Below, in pieces: positions 1 to 14,900 of a stretch of DNA of 64,000 nucleotides (positions are counted from its first letter, which is position 1; each line of letters begins with the position of its first letter). The notes under the pieces are model-generated. The model saw nothing but the letters and a program-made list of their open reading frames with translations. It had not been told where the DNA came from and made no database searches. The position numbers and the translations under genes are program-made. Origin of the DNA: Anabas testudineus (lineage: Eukaryota > Chordata > Actinopteri > Anabantiformes > Anabantidae); contig NC_046616.1 in assembly GCF_900324465.2 (NCBI RefSeq), positions 22,563,095 through 22,627,094 on the forward strand. The letters run 5' to 3'.

Positions 1-3000
1 CTAAAGCCTTTGTCACCAGGACTGCCCCCTCAGCGTCACCCAAAAGAACAGAAACAACACGCTTGAACTGCAGTCATACTTTCCTGCACAACGTTCAGAC
101 CGACACACTACAGTTGAGGCCATCTATCTCCAGGTCCAGGTTGTTCATGCTATTTAAAGTCATTCCCTCCTCACAGAAAGGTCATTTTGGACAGAAGGAC
201 TGGCTTGAAGTTCCTCCACAGTGTCAGCAGCTGGCACTCCCAAAATGACTCCTGGTAATTGGAAATTAAAGCAAGATGCTGCTTCTGCCTTTCACCTTCA
301 GCCTCTGTGGCACGCATGCACCACTGTTTGCCTGCCAGCATGCTGCCTTAACATGCTTTGCTCATAGATGAGTAATCACAGTTTTTAGCTACACTTGAGA
401 GCACTTGGGAGCACTTGAGAATGTTTACAGTCCAGTTGTATAACACTGATGACATATTATTTTTACAGACCAGTGTTCATATAGTAAGTGTTTGTTCTTC
501 TTTGTAGGAAACTACTTTAAGGACAAAGTCTGATCAGATACTCTAAGTGCACTGGAAGTATGTTTGATCCTATATATGGATTTTAATGAGTCTGTTTCTT
601 TTTTTTGTTTAACATTGGTTTCTTTGGTCACATGGTTTAAGATTACTACACCTCTGTAACGTTTACTCAAAGGCCGTGGAGCAGACAAACAATTTAAATT
701 TATTTAGTTGTAGTTGTGCAAATTATTATTTAATTACTTGGAAAAATAAGGCTGAACATCAGTATTTTACATAATGCTGCCTTTACAAATGACTTCCATG
801 ATTTATTAGTCTGTATTGGTTTCTAATATCAATTGGTTTATAAAATGTCAGAAAACAGCAAAAGGTAACCTAAGCATAATTTGAGATCAGATGACTTATT
901 TTGTTCCATCATTTGTCCAAAATCTAAAGACAACCCTTTTACTATCACAACATACAAAGAAAAGCAGAAAAATTAAAAAGCTGGAACCAAAGAACATATA
1001 ACTTTTGTTTTAGAAAATCAACTTAAACTATTGAACTCTGAAAATATACTATGAAAATATTTACAAATTGTTTAATTCATTTTTGTTCTTATAGTCAAGA
1101 ACTCCATGAATACACCAAAACTGAATTGTTCCTGTAATAAGCATTGTCAGGTAGTTTGTAGGGGTTACAAGACAGAACCAATACCACCTTACCCACCCAC
1201 CCCTTGGTAAGCCTGTTGCAGACATCCAGGGGTTCCAGTGGTTGAGTCTCTGTATATTAATTGCAGCTTTCTGACTCTCACAAATACAATACAGTATCCC
1301 AGAAATCTGATTTTTCCTGTTGGCTTCAAGTTGTGACTATATAGAAATTGTAGCATGAACTGTGCTGCATTTATACTGCAACAGTACAAAGTGTAGCTCA
1401 TCTGTGTTATGAGGCATTCAGGGACAGTGCAAAGTGTAGGTCAGCTATGTTTTAAAATCCTTCAACCACATATAAAAAAAAAAAGTATTAACCCAACTGT
1501 GGCTCAAAAATTAAGATTTAAACCAAATTGTGGATTAGGAAAATTGTTGGATTGTTGATAAAGATAATTCCTTAGCATCATAAACCTTCCGTGTCACTGG
1601 CTATAGTTGATTTACAATGCTGCACTCATTTTCTTAGTGCCATCAAAAACACTCTGAAGCTCTGTTGTCGGAATATGTAGACCCCAACAAATCCTGCATT
1701 TCCTCCAGTTTGTTTTCTATAACTACAATTCCCAGTTAGTTTTGGAAATTATAGCTTTAAAGCCATGTTCAGTAGGAACCAACTGGCTTTTGATTCAACA
1801 TTGTTGGTTTTGGTGTTTTCATTGGATTTTGAATCTTACAGTATAACATCAGCCTCATCCAGTAGGGCAGAGAATTTATCAAACTTTAAGAATATTAACA
1901 TTGTCACAAGCAAATGACTTTCAAAATAAATGCCAGAATGTCTTCATTCCATTTTCATTATTTATTTGTCATTGATGGCAACTGAATAAATTAAGGCGTA
2001 TGAACAAACATCATAAAAAGCACCATAAATAAATGCATATATATATATAGAAATATAAAAAATAAAAAGTACAAAATAAAAAAATACTATAGTGAAATAT
2101 AATGGCCACAAATCACAACTAGGATCTCTCGACTTCAACTCTTTGTGTGATCCAAGTAGAAGTACAGTACAGTACATCAACCCGTCAGGTAGCATGACGT
2201 CAGTCAGAAGAAGCAGTGGAGTTGGTAACAGTAATCAAAATGTGCCAAGCGTTCACAATGAGTGGCTGGTTATGACGTTTCTTGGCACTTTTCCCCCCAA
2301 AGTGTCATCTGCTGTTATCTATTAACAAAATAAGTTAAAGTTTGGGTATCTGAAAATCAACATAAAAAACAATTAAGCTAATTCTGTGGTTACGTTATGA
2401 AATATACACTTTAGTGTCATCTTGTCTATCTCGAAACCTGTGCTAAAATTTACTTATACTCTTTTAATCTTTTTTTCCATTTATGTAACTGCTGCTCGTA
2501 CAAGAACACTTTGAAACCAAATAAGCTCCCTGTTTCTTTTAATGCAAATCTTAAATGTTTTTCCAGGCATAAAGGTTTTCATCTAAACAGTTGAATATGT
2601 ACGGCTGTCCTGCATCTTCTACTTCAAACTATAAGCTGGACACAACAAGCTACAATTTTTATATTTCTAGTGGAGTTGTCTTAATGGAAACCTGACTTTA
2701 ACAGATCAGATATGACACAGCAAGGATACGCTGCTATTAAAGGAGCATTTATCATTGTCTTTGGTTCAACATTGTCTGCTGCAGCGTCCTGTCTCTTAAC
2801 TGAAAAACAGACATAAACGACCTTCAGTATCCTTTAATGACAGCAAGAAACTGTGAGTCCTCAAGAATGTGTGTATAACCAGCCAGTTGAAAAACCCAAA
2901 GCAGCTTACAAGTCCAGCCAGTACCTCACATAATGAGTGAAACCTAAAGAGCGCATGGTTCAGAAACAGAATTATACATGTTAAACTCTGAATAGCAAAT

Positions 3001-3718
3001 AAAAGCAGAAAGGCTCCAATTAAGGGGGAACAGAGCGAGTAAAGCACACTGCAACAAGACAGCTGGCAAGGCTAGCCAAGGGGGGAGAGGCGTTTTCTTT
3101 TTTTCCTCCTAATACTCCATTAGCCTTTGCATTAGTCAGCTTTTCCTCCTGCAGTTTCCCTTATTTCACCTTTGAGCTCCTTAAAAATTCAGCACAGTAA
3201 AATAAATGATACGGTGTGTAATCAAAAATATCTGTCTGTAAAAACAATCTTGCATCTGTCAGGAGGAGTCGGCGACAAACGATCAGCAGTAGAATCCAGT
3301 GGGTTTATTTCTGTTTTGTTTTGTTTTTTTGCTCAGTATTGCTGAGGGTCCATCTCCAACACAGGGTACCTGTACAGTGCAGGTGCTTCAAAGGTCACAT
3401 CCACAAATCTGTGATTTGATGTTTGGTAGTGACCATAAATTCTGCCTCCAGGCAACACAAACTCCTTAGTGACCAGCCGTCACAAAATGCTTGCACAATA
3501 AAAAAGTATCCATGCATTAAAATACACATTCTAAACAACGCCAGAGATGCAGAAAGTACGGTTTTACTACCAGCTCAGGCAAGTGTAACATCTGAACTCC
3601 TGCTCAGTGATAAAGAGTGATTGTGGACCGCTGTGTGATCTGTGATGCTCTAAATAAACTCACTGAGTGCACGTGTCTGTGTGTGTGTGTGTTATTGTGC
3701 GTAGAGTGTAAGTTAAAA

Positions 3719-4660
3719 GAAATAGTTCAACATTTAGGAAAATCCACTTTTGTATTCTTGATGAAAAGAGAAAATGTTAAATCTGAAGTCTGTTAGCTTA
3801 GCTTAGCATAAAAACTAGAAACTGCCCCAGGTTGTGTCACCTATAAATGACCATTACATTTGCCTCAATCTTAACGTGTGAACTGTGATGGTCGCTTATG
3901 TTCTGACAGAACTACACATGGACTAGTTTGGAAAACCCGTCTCCCCTCAGCTCTGTCCAACCATTTCTGGAAAGGTGTGTTCACAATACAGCACAAAAAC
4001 AAGGCTATTATGCAGAATGCTAATGTTGCTGGCAGGACATTGCTACATTTGAAAGAACCAAAGATAGTTTTTAACGATCTTGGTAACTGCGTCTGTATGC
4101 TGTTATTTTGTGGTTCTGTCTTATTCTGGTCTCCGTATGAGGTTAATTTGTTATTCAGTTCACAAACACAAGTCTAGACTAACAGTGTTGTAGCGTTCAT
4201 CAATGACGGTCAGTGCAGGTTTTTCTGTTTACCCCCATTCTGCACATGTCCAACATTTCAATTTGGTTTAAATAACTTATTTCCGGCCACCTGCTTTTTT
4301 TTTAAATTTTTTTAAACCATGTAGCATGTATAATGTTTTTATGCTAAGCTAAGCTAGCTAGCTGCTAGGCTCTCATGTTTTATTTTATTTTTTTGTGGAT
4401 GCGTTGTGCTTCAGTAAGAAACAGCTAACCAGGCTCTGTCTGGAGATAACTCTGTCCAGCAGCACCGAATAAGATAAAAGATAAGTAAAACCACAAATAA
4501 CATTTTTGCCCATAACAAATGTAATATAATGGTAATTAGTGAACTTTAGAGGTGCCTGTAGATGTGCCAGGTTAACTGTTTCCTCCTGTTTGCAGTCCTA
4601 ATGCTAAGCTAAGCTAACCCACACCTGGCTGTAGCTTTATGTTCAGTGCACAGACATGAA
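3719..4660. repeat. Teleost interspersed repeat cluster (GCTTAGCTTAGCAT type)
   Basis: The left part (3,719-3,830) reads as the familiar teleost repeat that begins AAATAGTTCAACATTT and contains tandem GCTTAGCTTAGCAT. The right part (about 4,340-4,660) holds the inverse, ATGCTAAGCTAAGCTA, twice, with the 'GAGGTGCCTG' and 'CCAGGCTCTGTC' segments seen in other copies. It is non-coding and probably derived from a non-autonomous DNA transposon. The family was recognised from memory of teleost genomes. Exact boundaries are uncertain and the copy is degraded. Confidence 0.55.
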
Positions 4661-5093
4661 AGTGGGAAAAATCTTCTCAACCTTCGACAGAAAAATCAAA
4701 TCAGTGAATTTTCCAAAATGCCAGACTGTTCCCTTCCAGTTTGCCTCCATCCTTTCACCATTTCATCTGGCAGTTTCTGGCAGCACAGCACTTATCAGAA
4801 AGTATTGTCATGTAGACTTTCCTGTGGGTTTACTGGTTTAACTCAGGCAGATGGAGGCGTGGAGAGCAGGTATGAATGGTGACTAGAACAGTGGCATGCG
4901 AAGGTCAGTTAACCCCTGTTGGTGTTACTGTGTTGAACATTTTCTCTGGGTTTCTACTACAGGTTTTCAGTATACGTGGACCTAGTGCATGCCTCCAACA
5001 AAAGTTAAACAAGGACTTGCAGACACGAGCTGCAAGTTTCCAGAAATGAAACTCCATGAAGGCCTTGATTACCAGAAAATGTGCTGTCAAGAA

Positions 5094-5099
5094 TTTATT
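5094..5099 (-). promoter_or_regulatory. Candidate polyadenylation signal of gdap1l1
   Basis: TTTATT on the plus strand reads AATAAA on the minus strand, 155 nt after the gdap1l1 stop codon. It is the first canonical signal downstream of the stop. A longer 3' UTR using later signals is possible. Confidence 0.4.
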
Positions 5100-5253
5100 A
5101 CTATGGAATGTTTTAATATTTCTTTGTTCACCCAGGTAAGTAATAGTGTTCTCTATATAGATTCATTATGTTTTCCTGTAGTCATAAAACATTACAGAAA
5201 AATTGAAACATCACACAAATACACAGACATTGAACACAACAATAGGGCATTCA

Positions 5254-5938
5254 CTACATGTATTTCTTTTTTAAATACCAGTAGGCAAAGTAGCCCATCC
5301 CTCCCAGTGAGCCCATGAGAAAAGAGGCCCCGAAGAAGGACGGCGGCTTCTTTTTTACCATCCGGAAGGCGTTAGGTAGGACTGCAGACAAGAGGGTCGT
5401 GTGGATGTCGCCCAAGACCTTGCGGAAAGCAAAGCGTTTTTGCACGCGCACAAAAAAGGACTGCAGGTTAGGTCGGCTGCCGTCCTCCCAGTATTTCTTA
5501 GAAAGTCCCAAGAACTTGAGCCTGTGCAACAAGGCTCCGAGGCAGATATCAGCTAGTGTAAAGTCAGGTCCACATAGCCACAACTCACACTTCTGACCTG
5601 TGGTAACGAAAGCAAAGGTCATAACAGTGTTGCAAATATTATATTATTAAGTTTTTGTGCTATTAATATAGACAATAATAATTTGGCCATACCTTGATAC
5701 TCTAGTTTCCGTTTCTCCAGTTCTGCCTCCACTTGATCTAGAACCATGGCTAATTCCCCCAGAATTTTCTTCAGGTAGTTCACGTTATCGTGGTCCAAGA
5801 TTTTTGCCTGCCATCATTTTTTAAAAACAAGACAATCAAGAGGTGGGTCTGTATGTATCATTTTTATATGCTGAAGTGAAATGATGGTGTTAAATGAGGA
5901 CTACATTTGAGCTTTTAAAAGGTTACATATATAGATAC

Positions 5939-5981
<43 letters not shown>

Positions 5982-8900
5982 TGGGCTCAGTTTACTTCAT
6001 TACTAGTAGGATAAAATCTGTAAACAGAAAATGATCCGTAGCTATAGGCCTGGAAATTCAATAAATTTGAATCTTGTTCTTCTGCAGTTAATAGTATGAT
6101 GTTGTTGGGTTTTTTTTTTTTTTATTATGTCTCTGTTAAGATAAATAATAACAAATAATTCTTTAGTAAATTATAATCCATTAATAAAAACCATAACTGT
6201 AGTGTAGTGAAAAAAATAAGCGTTTGAGTTTAATAGTTTCTTTTTCCTTAAACAAAACATTAAGATTCATTAGGGACAAGTAAAGATAAACTAACTGCAA
6301 GACGAACTTACCATGAGCTTCTTCTGCTTGGATAGGTACGGTTCTGTCAGCTGAGGCTCCTCGTGGTCCAACTTCATCAGCTCTGTCGCAGCATTGGCGA
6401 GGTGTCCTGAAATCACACACAAAACACACACAGAGGACACATTAACTAACACTATGTCTTCAGAACCTTTGCTTCTATTACACAAAACACAGCCCTCTAT
6501 AGAAGCCAGAGGATTTGATCCTCCATGGAAGAATCTGACACTCTGTCTACTCTATATTTTTCCTTTCATCAGTAATATCATGAAAACTGCTGTTGAAAAT
6601 ATGTTCCTTCGGCCATGAGTCATGAGGTCTTAGATTCTATTAATTTGTGGTCAAAACATATGATTAGTGTTTATTTTGGCAACATTTCAAACAGGTGACA
6701 GTAGGTTTTTATGTTATATAAAATTATATGTTTATAATATATTTATATTTAGTATAAAAAAATAATAATACCTCAAAATGAAAAGTAAGATTTTAAAATA
6801 TTTGAATGTGATCTGTCTCTTTATTCTGTACAGTAAAAACATTTAAACAAGACTGCTTTTAACACCAGTGCAAAATTAACTGTATATAAAACAATATACT
6901 GTAACTATACATGTGCGTCTTTCCATAAAAGATTCTCTCAGGTTAAATCGCTCAAGCACAGACTGAGGTTTTACTGGATAATTAATTCTGCTGCAGATTT
7001 TGGTTTGGTCTAAGTCATTGCTTTGATTTACATGAGGCCATTACCTTATGTAAAGAGCACTACTGGGAGCACCTGATATGTGCTGCTGGGATCTAGAAAC
7101 CTGCTTCACCACAATGTGCTGCGTTGAGGGTTTTTTGTACTGAGTAGCATCAAATTACACAGTATGCTTGTCACGCTGCAAAGAGGATGAATAGCTTTGC
7201 ATTCATAATGTCTGTCGTTTGTTTTGTTTAGTAGACTTGTGGGTCACACAGTAGAAGCTCATTGACCTCCAGTGTTCTGACAAATATATTTATATTATGT
7301 TGAGCTGTATCAATGAACAGTACAAGTTACCTCTGTTAAATCAATCTGTCAGAGTTGCTAGTTACTTTTAGAAGATTTTCCTAATAAAACATAATATAAA
7401 CTAAGATTAATCCACATTGCTAACTATTAAGGCAGTAATTTCCAGTAATACCTTTTTAGTTTGAGGTGTTGACAAACTGTAAGACCTATGTCCATCTGTG
7501 GCTCTTCATCATGTTTCAGCTCTCGATGAATTGTTGGCAGTTCCACTAAACACACATTTCCCTTCTAAACTCTAAACTTCTAAATCTACAGAAAAAATGG
7601 AACAGGGTAAAGCAGTACAGTCCCACCACAGCACAACATACAGCTAAGCTGAGCTGGCTTCACTTACTACGTATTTCTGCGGTGGCATACTTTGGGATCA
7701 TAGAGTCAGTGGTGAGCTCTGGATGGAGGATGCAGCCGTGTGTGTAGGCGTCCATGGGCAGACCATCCAGCAGCTGACGGTACTGCTGCACACGATCGTA
7801 GAGAGGCGAGTCTGAGTCGGGAATCAGCTGGGCCACTGAGTCTGCAGGTGAGACGTCCACATGAAAACACCAATGTAGAGAGAAAGCATTTTAATGTAGC
7901 TTAGTCATTGGTCTCTGAAGACAACCACACAAAAGCAGTGATTCAAGCTAAACAAAATGTTTAAATGAAATGTATGACTGAAGTTTCTGAGCAGCCATCA
8001 TCATGCATCAACATAACACCATTTTCCCTGCCTCAGCTGCAGGATATGCACACAGCATGGTAACCTGGTAACAGATAACACACCTCATCCTCTGACATAT
8101 AAGCAACACTGCAGAGTTGTGAAACATATCACCTGGAGACTTTATCTTGAGTGGGAAGGTGAACTAGTTGAAGCTAAAAACCTATGCTTTTAACCGCAAG
8201 AGATGAAATTCAAGGACAATCCAGATGAAAAAAAAAAAGAACACTAAAATGAGCTGACAATTTGAAGAAACCCACAGGTTAATTAGGCTGTACTGTAAAC
8301 TAACTGCACCAATCCCCTGTCGGTCTGCTCTGTTCTAGTTATTTGCTGTTGTTCTATGAGCTCCAAAAACGCTGGATGCTACATTTTGCATGATTCAACT
8401 CAGACTTTTAGGTTGATCAACTCTACAGAGGGGAATCAACTGGTTTTCTCAGGCTGAGCAGTTTTCGCATGATAAGCGAAGATTTGTGGAACAGCAGCCA
8501 GCTAGCTTAGCATAAGGACAGCTAGCTTAGCAAACGTAAAAAAATACACCAACCAGCACCTCTAAAACTCACTAATTAAGATGGGTTTTTTTGTTTGTTT
8601 GTTTTTTTGTTTTATCTGTACAAATCTGTATTGTCATGCAAAGAACTCCGCAACCTTTTACACTTTTACCCAGATTATTTCTCAATATGTTGAACTGCTC
8701 CTTTAAAAAGTGTTATTATTAAGCGAACCAGCTTTTATATTTTGCTGGCCTACTTCTCATGGCTGGGACGGTTCGTGCTCAGTATAATGACCTGCTGCTG
8801 AGTTTCAGTATGAATAGTGAAACAGGTTAGCAGATCACAGAGAGCTTTAAGGTACAGTATATCTGCGTGTGGTCACAGCGTGCAAAATGCAGATACGGCA

Positions 8901-11900
8901 CCACTGACAACAAAGAGATAGTCTGTAAGTTCAGGCCAAAAGAAAACACTTTGCGAAGAGTGAGCTGCACCTGGCAGAGCTCCAGTAAGCTGTGTAATCA
9001 GTCCCAGGATTGCCATACCGGCCGGTCTTGCCATGCGGTGGTCCTGTAGGTGGTCTTGCTGCAGCACCACATCCTATCTGATAGGCAACTTTCAACTGTC
9101 TTGGAGATAAAGGTGTGTGCTCAGCTTTAATTTGACAGAATTAAAAGTTAACTGAGACCTTGATTGTTTGAATGCCCTATCAACAAACAGCTTTGACACA
9201 GCAGGAGCGTCTGCTGCAAAAATACTGTAAAGTAGACTAAAGTGGCACTTTGATACTATTCCTGAGACATCTACACTTTTCTAGGCCAGCTTCAACCCAC
9301 ATTGTCAGCATTCATCAAGGCAGTATTTTCCAAATCCAGTCATCAGGCCCCTGCTCTGCTTGTTTTCCAGCTATCTCTACACTACCCACTGCTGGTTACC
9401 TGGATCAGGTGTGTTCAGTCAAGCAGAGGCTGGAAGATACATCTGATCCAGGTAATAAGCATAGGGTAGGACAGGCATAGCTGGAAAACAAGCAGGGCAA
9501 GAGGACTGAGGACTGAGTTTGGAAACCACTGTATTAAGGGATTTACACACAGCCAAAAAGCACATTTATATGTACTAAAGGATATCAGATTCTACAAAGA
9601 CCCTCATTTAAAAAAGAAATCCTCCAGTTACCGGGACCCAGCGCGGTAACAAATAGCTAAAATAAATGGCTTGGGATGAGAAAAAGACATCAAACACCAC
9701 GGTCCAGTTTCAGCCTTGAAGCCATTTATCTACAGTGTAAGCAAGCAGTGAAGCAGATCTTCAGCTAAGCTTTCAAGCATCACTGCTCTGAAAGAGCGAC
9801 CACTCACCCAGCTAAGACAAGGGAGATTTTCAGTTATTGGCCAACTTTGCTCAGGCCTCCACTAGTTTCAGGCTCCCAGGACATTATGTAACGGCATAAA
9901 GTCTCAACAGGCAATATCATAGGACACAACACCCACTGATAACACACTATAAGACTATAAGATAACAGCATATGCATCTCAACGTTTGCTCACCCTTTCA
10001 GCTGCAAAGGCAGGGGAGGACATTTATGGCTGTTATGGCTGAGTCATGTCACAGCTTCGAAATGCTCATTTTACATCCTGATAAATCTTTTACATAGTCC
10101 TACATCTTCATATGAATAGCTGAGTGTAGTGATTTATTCAGTTATTTGTAGTACTCTGTGTTTTAGTGATAATTGCTCGTTTAATCATTAAATTCTCTCT
10201 GGTGTTTGTATCTGTGTTTTGTTAACAACTGCCACAAATTCCTCCCAAGGGATCCTTCAAATTTTAATCTGACGGCCTCATGTTAGTCACATTGGTTGCT
10301 GTGACTTACAGAGTATCGCAGTAAAGTACATGCTGACACACAATGTTAAAGGACAGATGGCCTCGAAAAACTTCTAATTGTCATCATTACCCCATGTTCA
10401 CACACTGGGAGCATGCAGGCTCTCCTGCTCTAGTATATAAGTGAAAATCTAAAGTTGACTTTTGTTACTGCTGTGACCCACGTCAAGCTTTCTTCCACAA
10501 CACACACACAGATGCAGTTTACTTTGATAACATTAGTAGAGTTGCCATTAAAGTTCTTAGTTGATTTCCAGCACATTCAGGATTTTTTCCTGCCAGTGAC
10601 CCTGATCTACTGCCAGAAATAACAAAACTAAACAAAAGCTCCATGAGTGGTTGAAAACACTACCACTGATCTTTTAATGTTTCTAGTTGAAGGTAACATC
10701 CTGCAACTGCTCTTAAATATGATCTTATATAACTACAGTGAGACCTAGAAGTAGAAACACTAACAGTAACATGTTTTGTCATTTTGCACCTGCAAAAGAC
10801 TTTCAGCTTTAAGTTAAGAGGTTTGACAAAATGATTCCACATTAACTGTTAACATTTTCTACACACAGAGGATCATATGTAATTGGACAATTAAATTATT
10901 CATATGTCATGAATTTCATGTGGCCTTTCTACTAATTATTCTATGACAAACCAAGTGAATCAAAAGGTCTGAGTTGGTTATGAGTGTTGAATTTGCACAT
11001 TGTAGTCATTGAAACTCAAAGTATAAGGTTCAACTACTGTGGGTTCATCTGTTTATGCACTTGGCCTCGCTATTTAAATCAAAGTTTAAGAGAAAAAAAG
11101 AGAAACAGCATCATCATGTTATTACTGTACCATACCTCCCACAAAGGTTTTCTCCAGGTAATCTATAATCTGGTTGTAGTCAGTGATGATAGTGTCCCCG
11201 TGAAGGAAGACAGGCACCTCCTCGCCCAGATTCAGCCTCATGAACCAGGGTTCCTTGTGCTCTTGCAGCGGCAAGCTCACATCCCTCTCCTCACAGACCA
11301 GACCCTTCTCACTGATGACTAGACGCACCTGCAATAAGAAGCACATGTTTACTGTCATTGCATTTCCAAGAAGGTGGATGATAATGCATGTCAAAGCTAC
11401 CAACTGATGGTCTCCTAGCTGCAGATTCTTAAGGGAGCACAGCAAGATTTTCTGGCTGATGACCAAGAAAGATGAGACATTAAAAAGCAATAATTTAATG
11501 CAGGTTGCACTGTCTGCTTCTGTGTTCCAGGGGATCAAACTAAGAAATGAAAGGCTGTGTGCAAACACAATGTGAGTATACTGTATGTATATGAATAAAA
11601 TCATATTCACAGGAAAAACTAGTGGACATTTTGTTCATAAACCAGACAGTTAAATGCAAAACATGACAGAGACTGATGATACACTGCTCATATATATAAA
11701 CCACAGCATATCTCACAAGCATCAAGACGGGCTAATGGCTTCAGCTTTTAGATTACGACATTAAAAAAATCACGCTCGTGTTTCTGTCGTACAGGAGAAG
11801 TAGGCTTACTGTAGCTGAATTGTGGGTTTTCTGGCAAACTAATGAGATAGTTTACAGCAAGCCAGAGTGTGAGCAAAAAAACATTTAGGACGGTAAAGAT

Positions 11901-14900
11901 CCCCTGCTAGTGGGATGAAGGATAAACCAAGGTCCACGGAGAGCTATTAGTGGGAATAAGATTAATGAAAGAAAATGACACCTAGGGTATAAAGAGCTAC
12001 TTTGTGGCCACTTATGAGAAACAGTGAAATGGGAGTTTTGCTGAACATGGCCAGACATGGTGTAATGCAATAAAAGTGAATGATTTAGCAACACAAGCAC
12101 AGTAATTAGAGCAGGAACACTGGTTCTGGCAGGAGGAACAAATCTATGAAAGCAGCAGCAATGTCATAGGAGAAAATAGCTTTTTACATCTCAATTAAGG
12201 CGGCAGTGTTACACTCTAAAACAAAGACTTCTATACAAAACTGTCACAACTGTCAAAGATTTCAGGGCCAAATGTTGAAGTGAAGCGTCCCGTGATGATG
12301 CCCACAGTAACACAGACACTGCTGCAACAAGAGTGCGTTATATAATAATATTAGTCACACTTTAGTAATGATGCCAAGTAGTTCAGTCGCCTGGAGGGAC
12401 GGAGAACACTCCCCTTAACAATATACACTCACAGCTACAGCTCAGTACTAGGTTTACTGTTGTTGTCCTCAACTTCAGTAAACATACAATTTCAGGTACT
12501 TTACTTCAGTGGTAACAAATGTATTTTGTATCAATGCTGTATTTGTTAGAAAGGAGCGGGCAATATCAGCAGCACTCTTTCAACAAGTGCTTCTGTGGAT
12601 CATATGAGAGGGTAGGGACAAACGGCTGCCATGGTTACTGGGTAGATTATTTCACAAAATAAATTCTTTTAATCCGCAAAATAAATGTTCATTTTTCCAA
12701 ATAATTTCTGTAGTCTCATACAGTGCACACCAGTGTTGTGTTGGTATTTTTACTTGAGTAAAATATCTTATATGTTTTCCAATACTGACTTCAATTGCAC
12801 TAGAACACTGTAAACGGTATAAACTAACTAACTAACTTTAAATTCCATTTACTGACAGCAGTTGTTGTTGAAACCAACAGAATCCCAGCAGCTGGACTGA
12901 AGGTGTAAATCTCTAACCTGCAGCCCTGGAGGTTGCCAGTTCTCTATTGATCTGTGACTCTGGCCTCTAAATGTACTCGTGCTCTGGGGCATCGAGCTCC
13001 ATCTCTCTCTATCTTTACCATTTCTGTTGTGTTCACAATGCATCACTCAGTCAGTTAACCACGGAGCTTTATCAACACAGCGGAGGGGGGGGAGCGTGCA
13101 GGAGGAATTCAGAGATGAGGGTTGTTGATCTGTCAGGGAGGTGACTTCTTTGTCATCATCACTGATCTACTGATGATTCACGTTTGTCTTTTTAGATACA
13201 GAAAAGTGACAAACAGATTGACTAAATATAACACACATCTTTCAAGGTGCTGCAGAAAGTTTTAGACCAATCACAATGCAAGGATTTGTGTTCTATTAAG
13301 GTACAAAATAGGCAGAAGAGTTCTGGTGATGGGGGTCTCTTCCCCAAACCACCAACATAACAACTGTGTAAACAGTCACTTTCTGCTGAAATCCTTGTGT
13401 ATTGTGCTCAATAGTCTGTTCACTGACAGCACAGTGAGACATGATTGTGAAGTCACTTCAGCTCCTCTGGCTCCAGGACTGAGGTGATAATCATGACAGC
13501 GAGCCTGGTGTTTATCCTCTGCTGAGTGACAACCGGCACAATCAGCCACTCAGACTTCACTGGCCGAGATCCAACGATCGGGAATCATAAGTGATGAACC
13601 CATCAGAGGCCGAGCATCAGCTCAAGGTTGTGGACAAACTAATCGTGAGACCATCCTTTAGTGCTACAGAGGTTCACATGCTTATTACATGCTTTCTCAT
13701 TAAATATTAGACAGAATGACACTCAGAGAGGCTTCAGCTAATGGTTATTTTAAACACTAATTAATCTGTCAGTCACTTGTTCTGTTAACTGAGTTGTCAT
13801 TCGGTTTAATGGAAGTGAAGAAGGATACATCACAATTCTCTTCAAATAAGGAGAAGTCATCAGCATACTGCTTTGTCTGATTAACAGTTTATCGTTTCAG
13901 CTCTAAAACTCTCAAAGACTCAAATCATACGAGTATGATGCATTTTCATATAGAGCACAGGAACACAGAGCTTCCATAGATTAGAGGAAATGGAAGTGGA
14001 GGTTTTCGGCCCCTCTTCAGGGTTTTCTTAGTGTTATACCCAGAAAGTAACTTAACATAAAAAATGGCGGTCTCTTAAATAATGTCAGATAGATTTATGT
14101 CTATATTGGGATGCCCAGTTTAAAGTATTCTGAGAAACCCTGTTTTGAATTGACAGGTAGGTCTAAACACTACAATACCCACAAGGCTTGGCTCAAACTT
14201 GTTTCAGCTGTTAGCCTGTACATGTGTTTTCTCAACTTTGCCGTTTGAAATGCTCAAGACAGACACTTCAACTGTAACTAACTGGATGTTTCTTGCCAAA
14301 GTGCATCTTGGCGATCGCAGTTCATTCCTTTACCACAGTTTTAATGACATTTTACTACAGAGCCTGACATCTTCTAAGGCAGGTGTTCATTTGTTATGGT
14401 AATAACTGAGCTCGGTGAGTTTAATGGTCCAGTCAGTGCAGCGTTCAAGCTTTTACACGGAAAGTGAACTGGACTTTTAGTCCCTGAACCAGAACCAAAA
14501 TATTAAAAGAGAACATTTTGTTTAATATGAAAGGTACAGATTAATGTCTGCAAAGGTAATTTAAAGTATACATTAAAATGATAACATCTGATCCAGCTGC
14601 AGATGGGGGGGGGGGGGCAGCCTTCAGTTTGTTTTTGCACATCCTTTCCCTCAATTATTTATGTCATGTACAAAGACTGACACCACGTTCACCTGCTGTG
14701 AGGAGACACCGTAGCTTCCACACGTCAATACAGGACTCAACCTGATGACATGAAGGGGGGGTTACGCAGTGATGAGCGGCAGAATATTGAGCAACACATC
14801 CTGATGCATGTCGAGGACATGAGCCCCACGCTGCGGCGCTTCCCCTGAACGCCTCAGCTGGGGGAGAGGTCTGCCCAGCTGCAGGATTCAATTCCTATTC

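Larger units (their letters stand above)
1..5253. other. Region left of gdap1l1: its 3' UTR plus non-coding sequence
   Basis: No recognisable protein domain was found in this 5.2 kb stretch on either strand. The part next to 5,254 must include the gdap1l1 3' UTR (minus strand). The first minus-strand AATAAA after the stop is at 5,094-5,099. The rest is AT-rich sequence with short chance reading frames, a cluster of a teleost repeat at about 3,719-4,660, and one short open stretch at 3,333-3,464 that looks protein-like and is discussed as a finding. How far the UTR extends cannot be told without transcripts. Confidence 0.6.
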
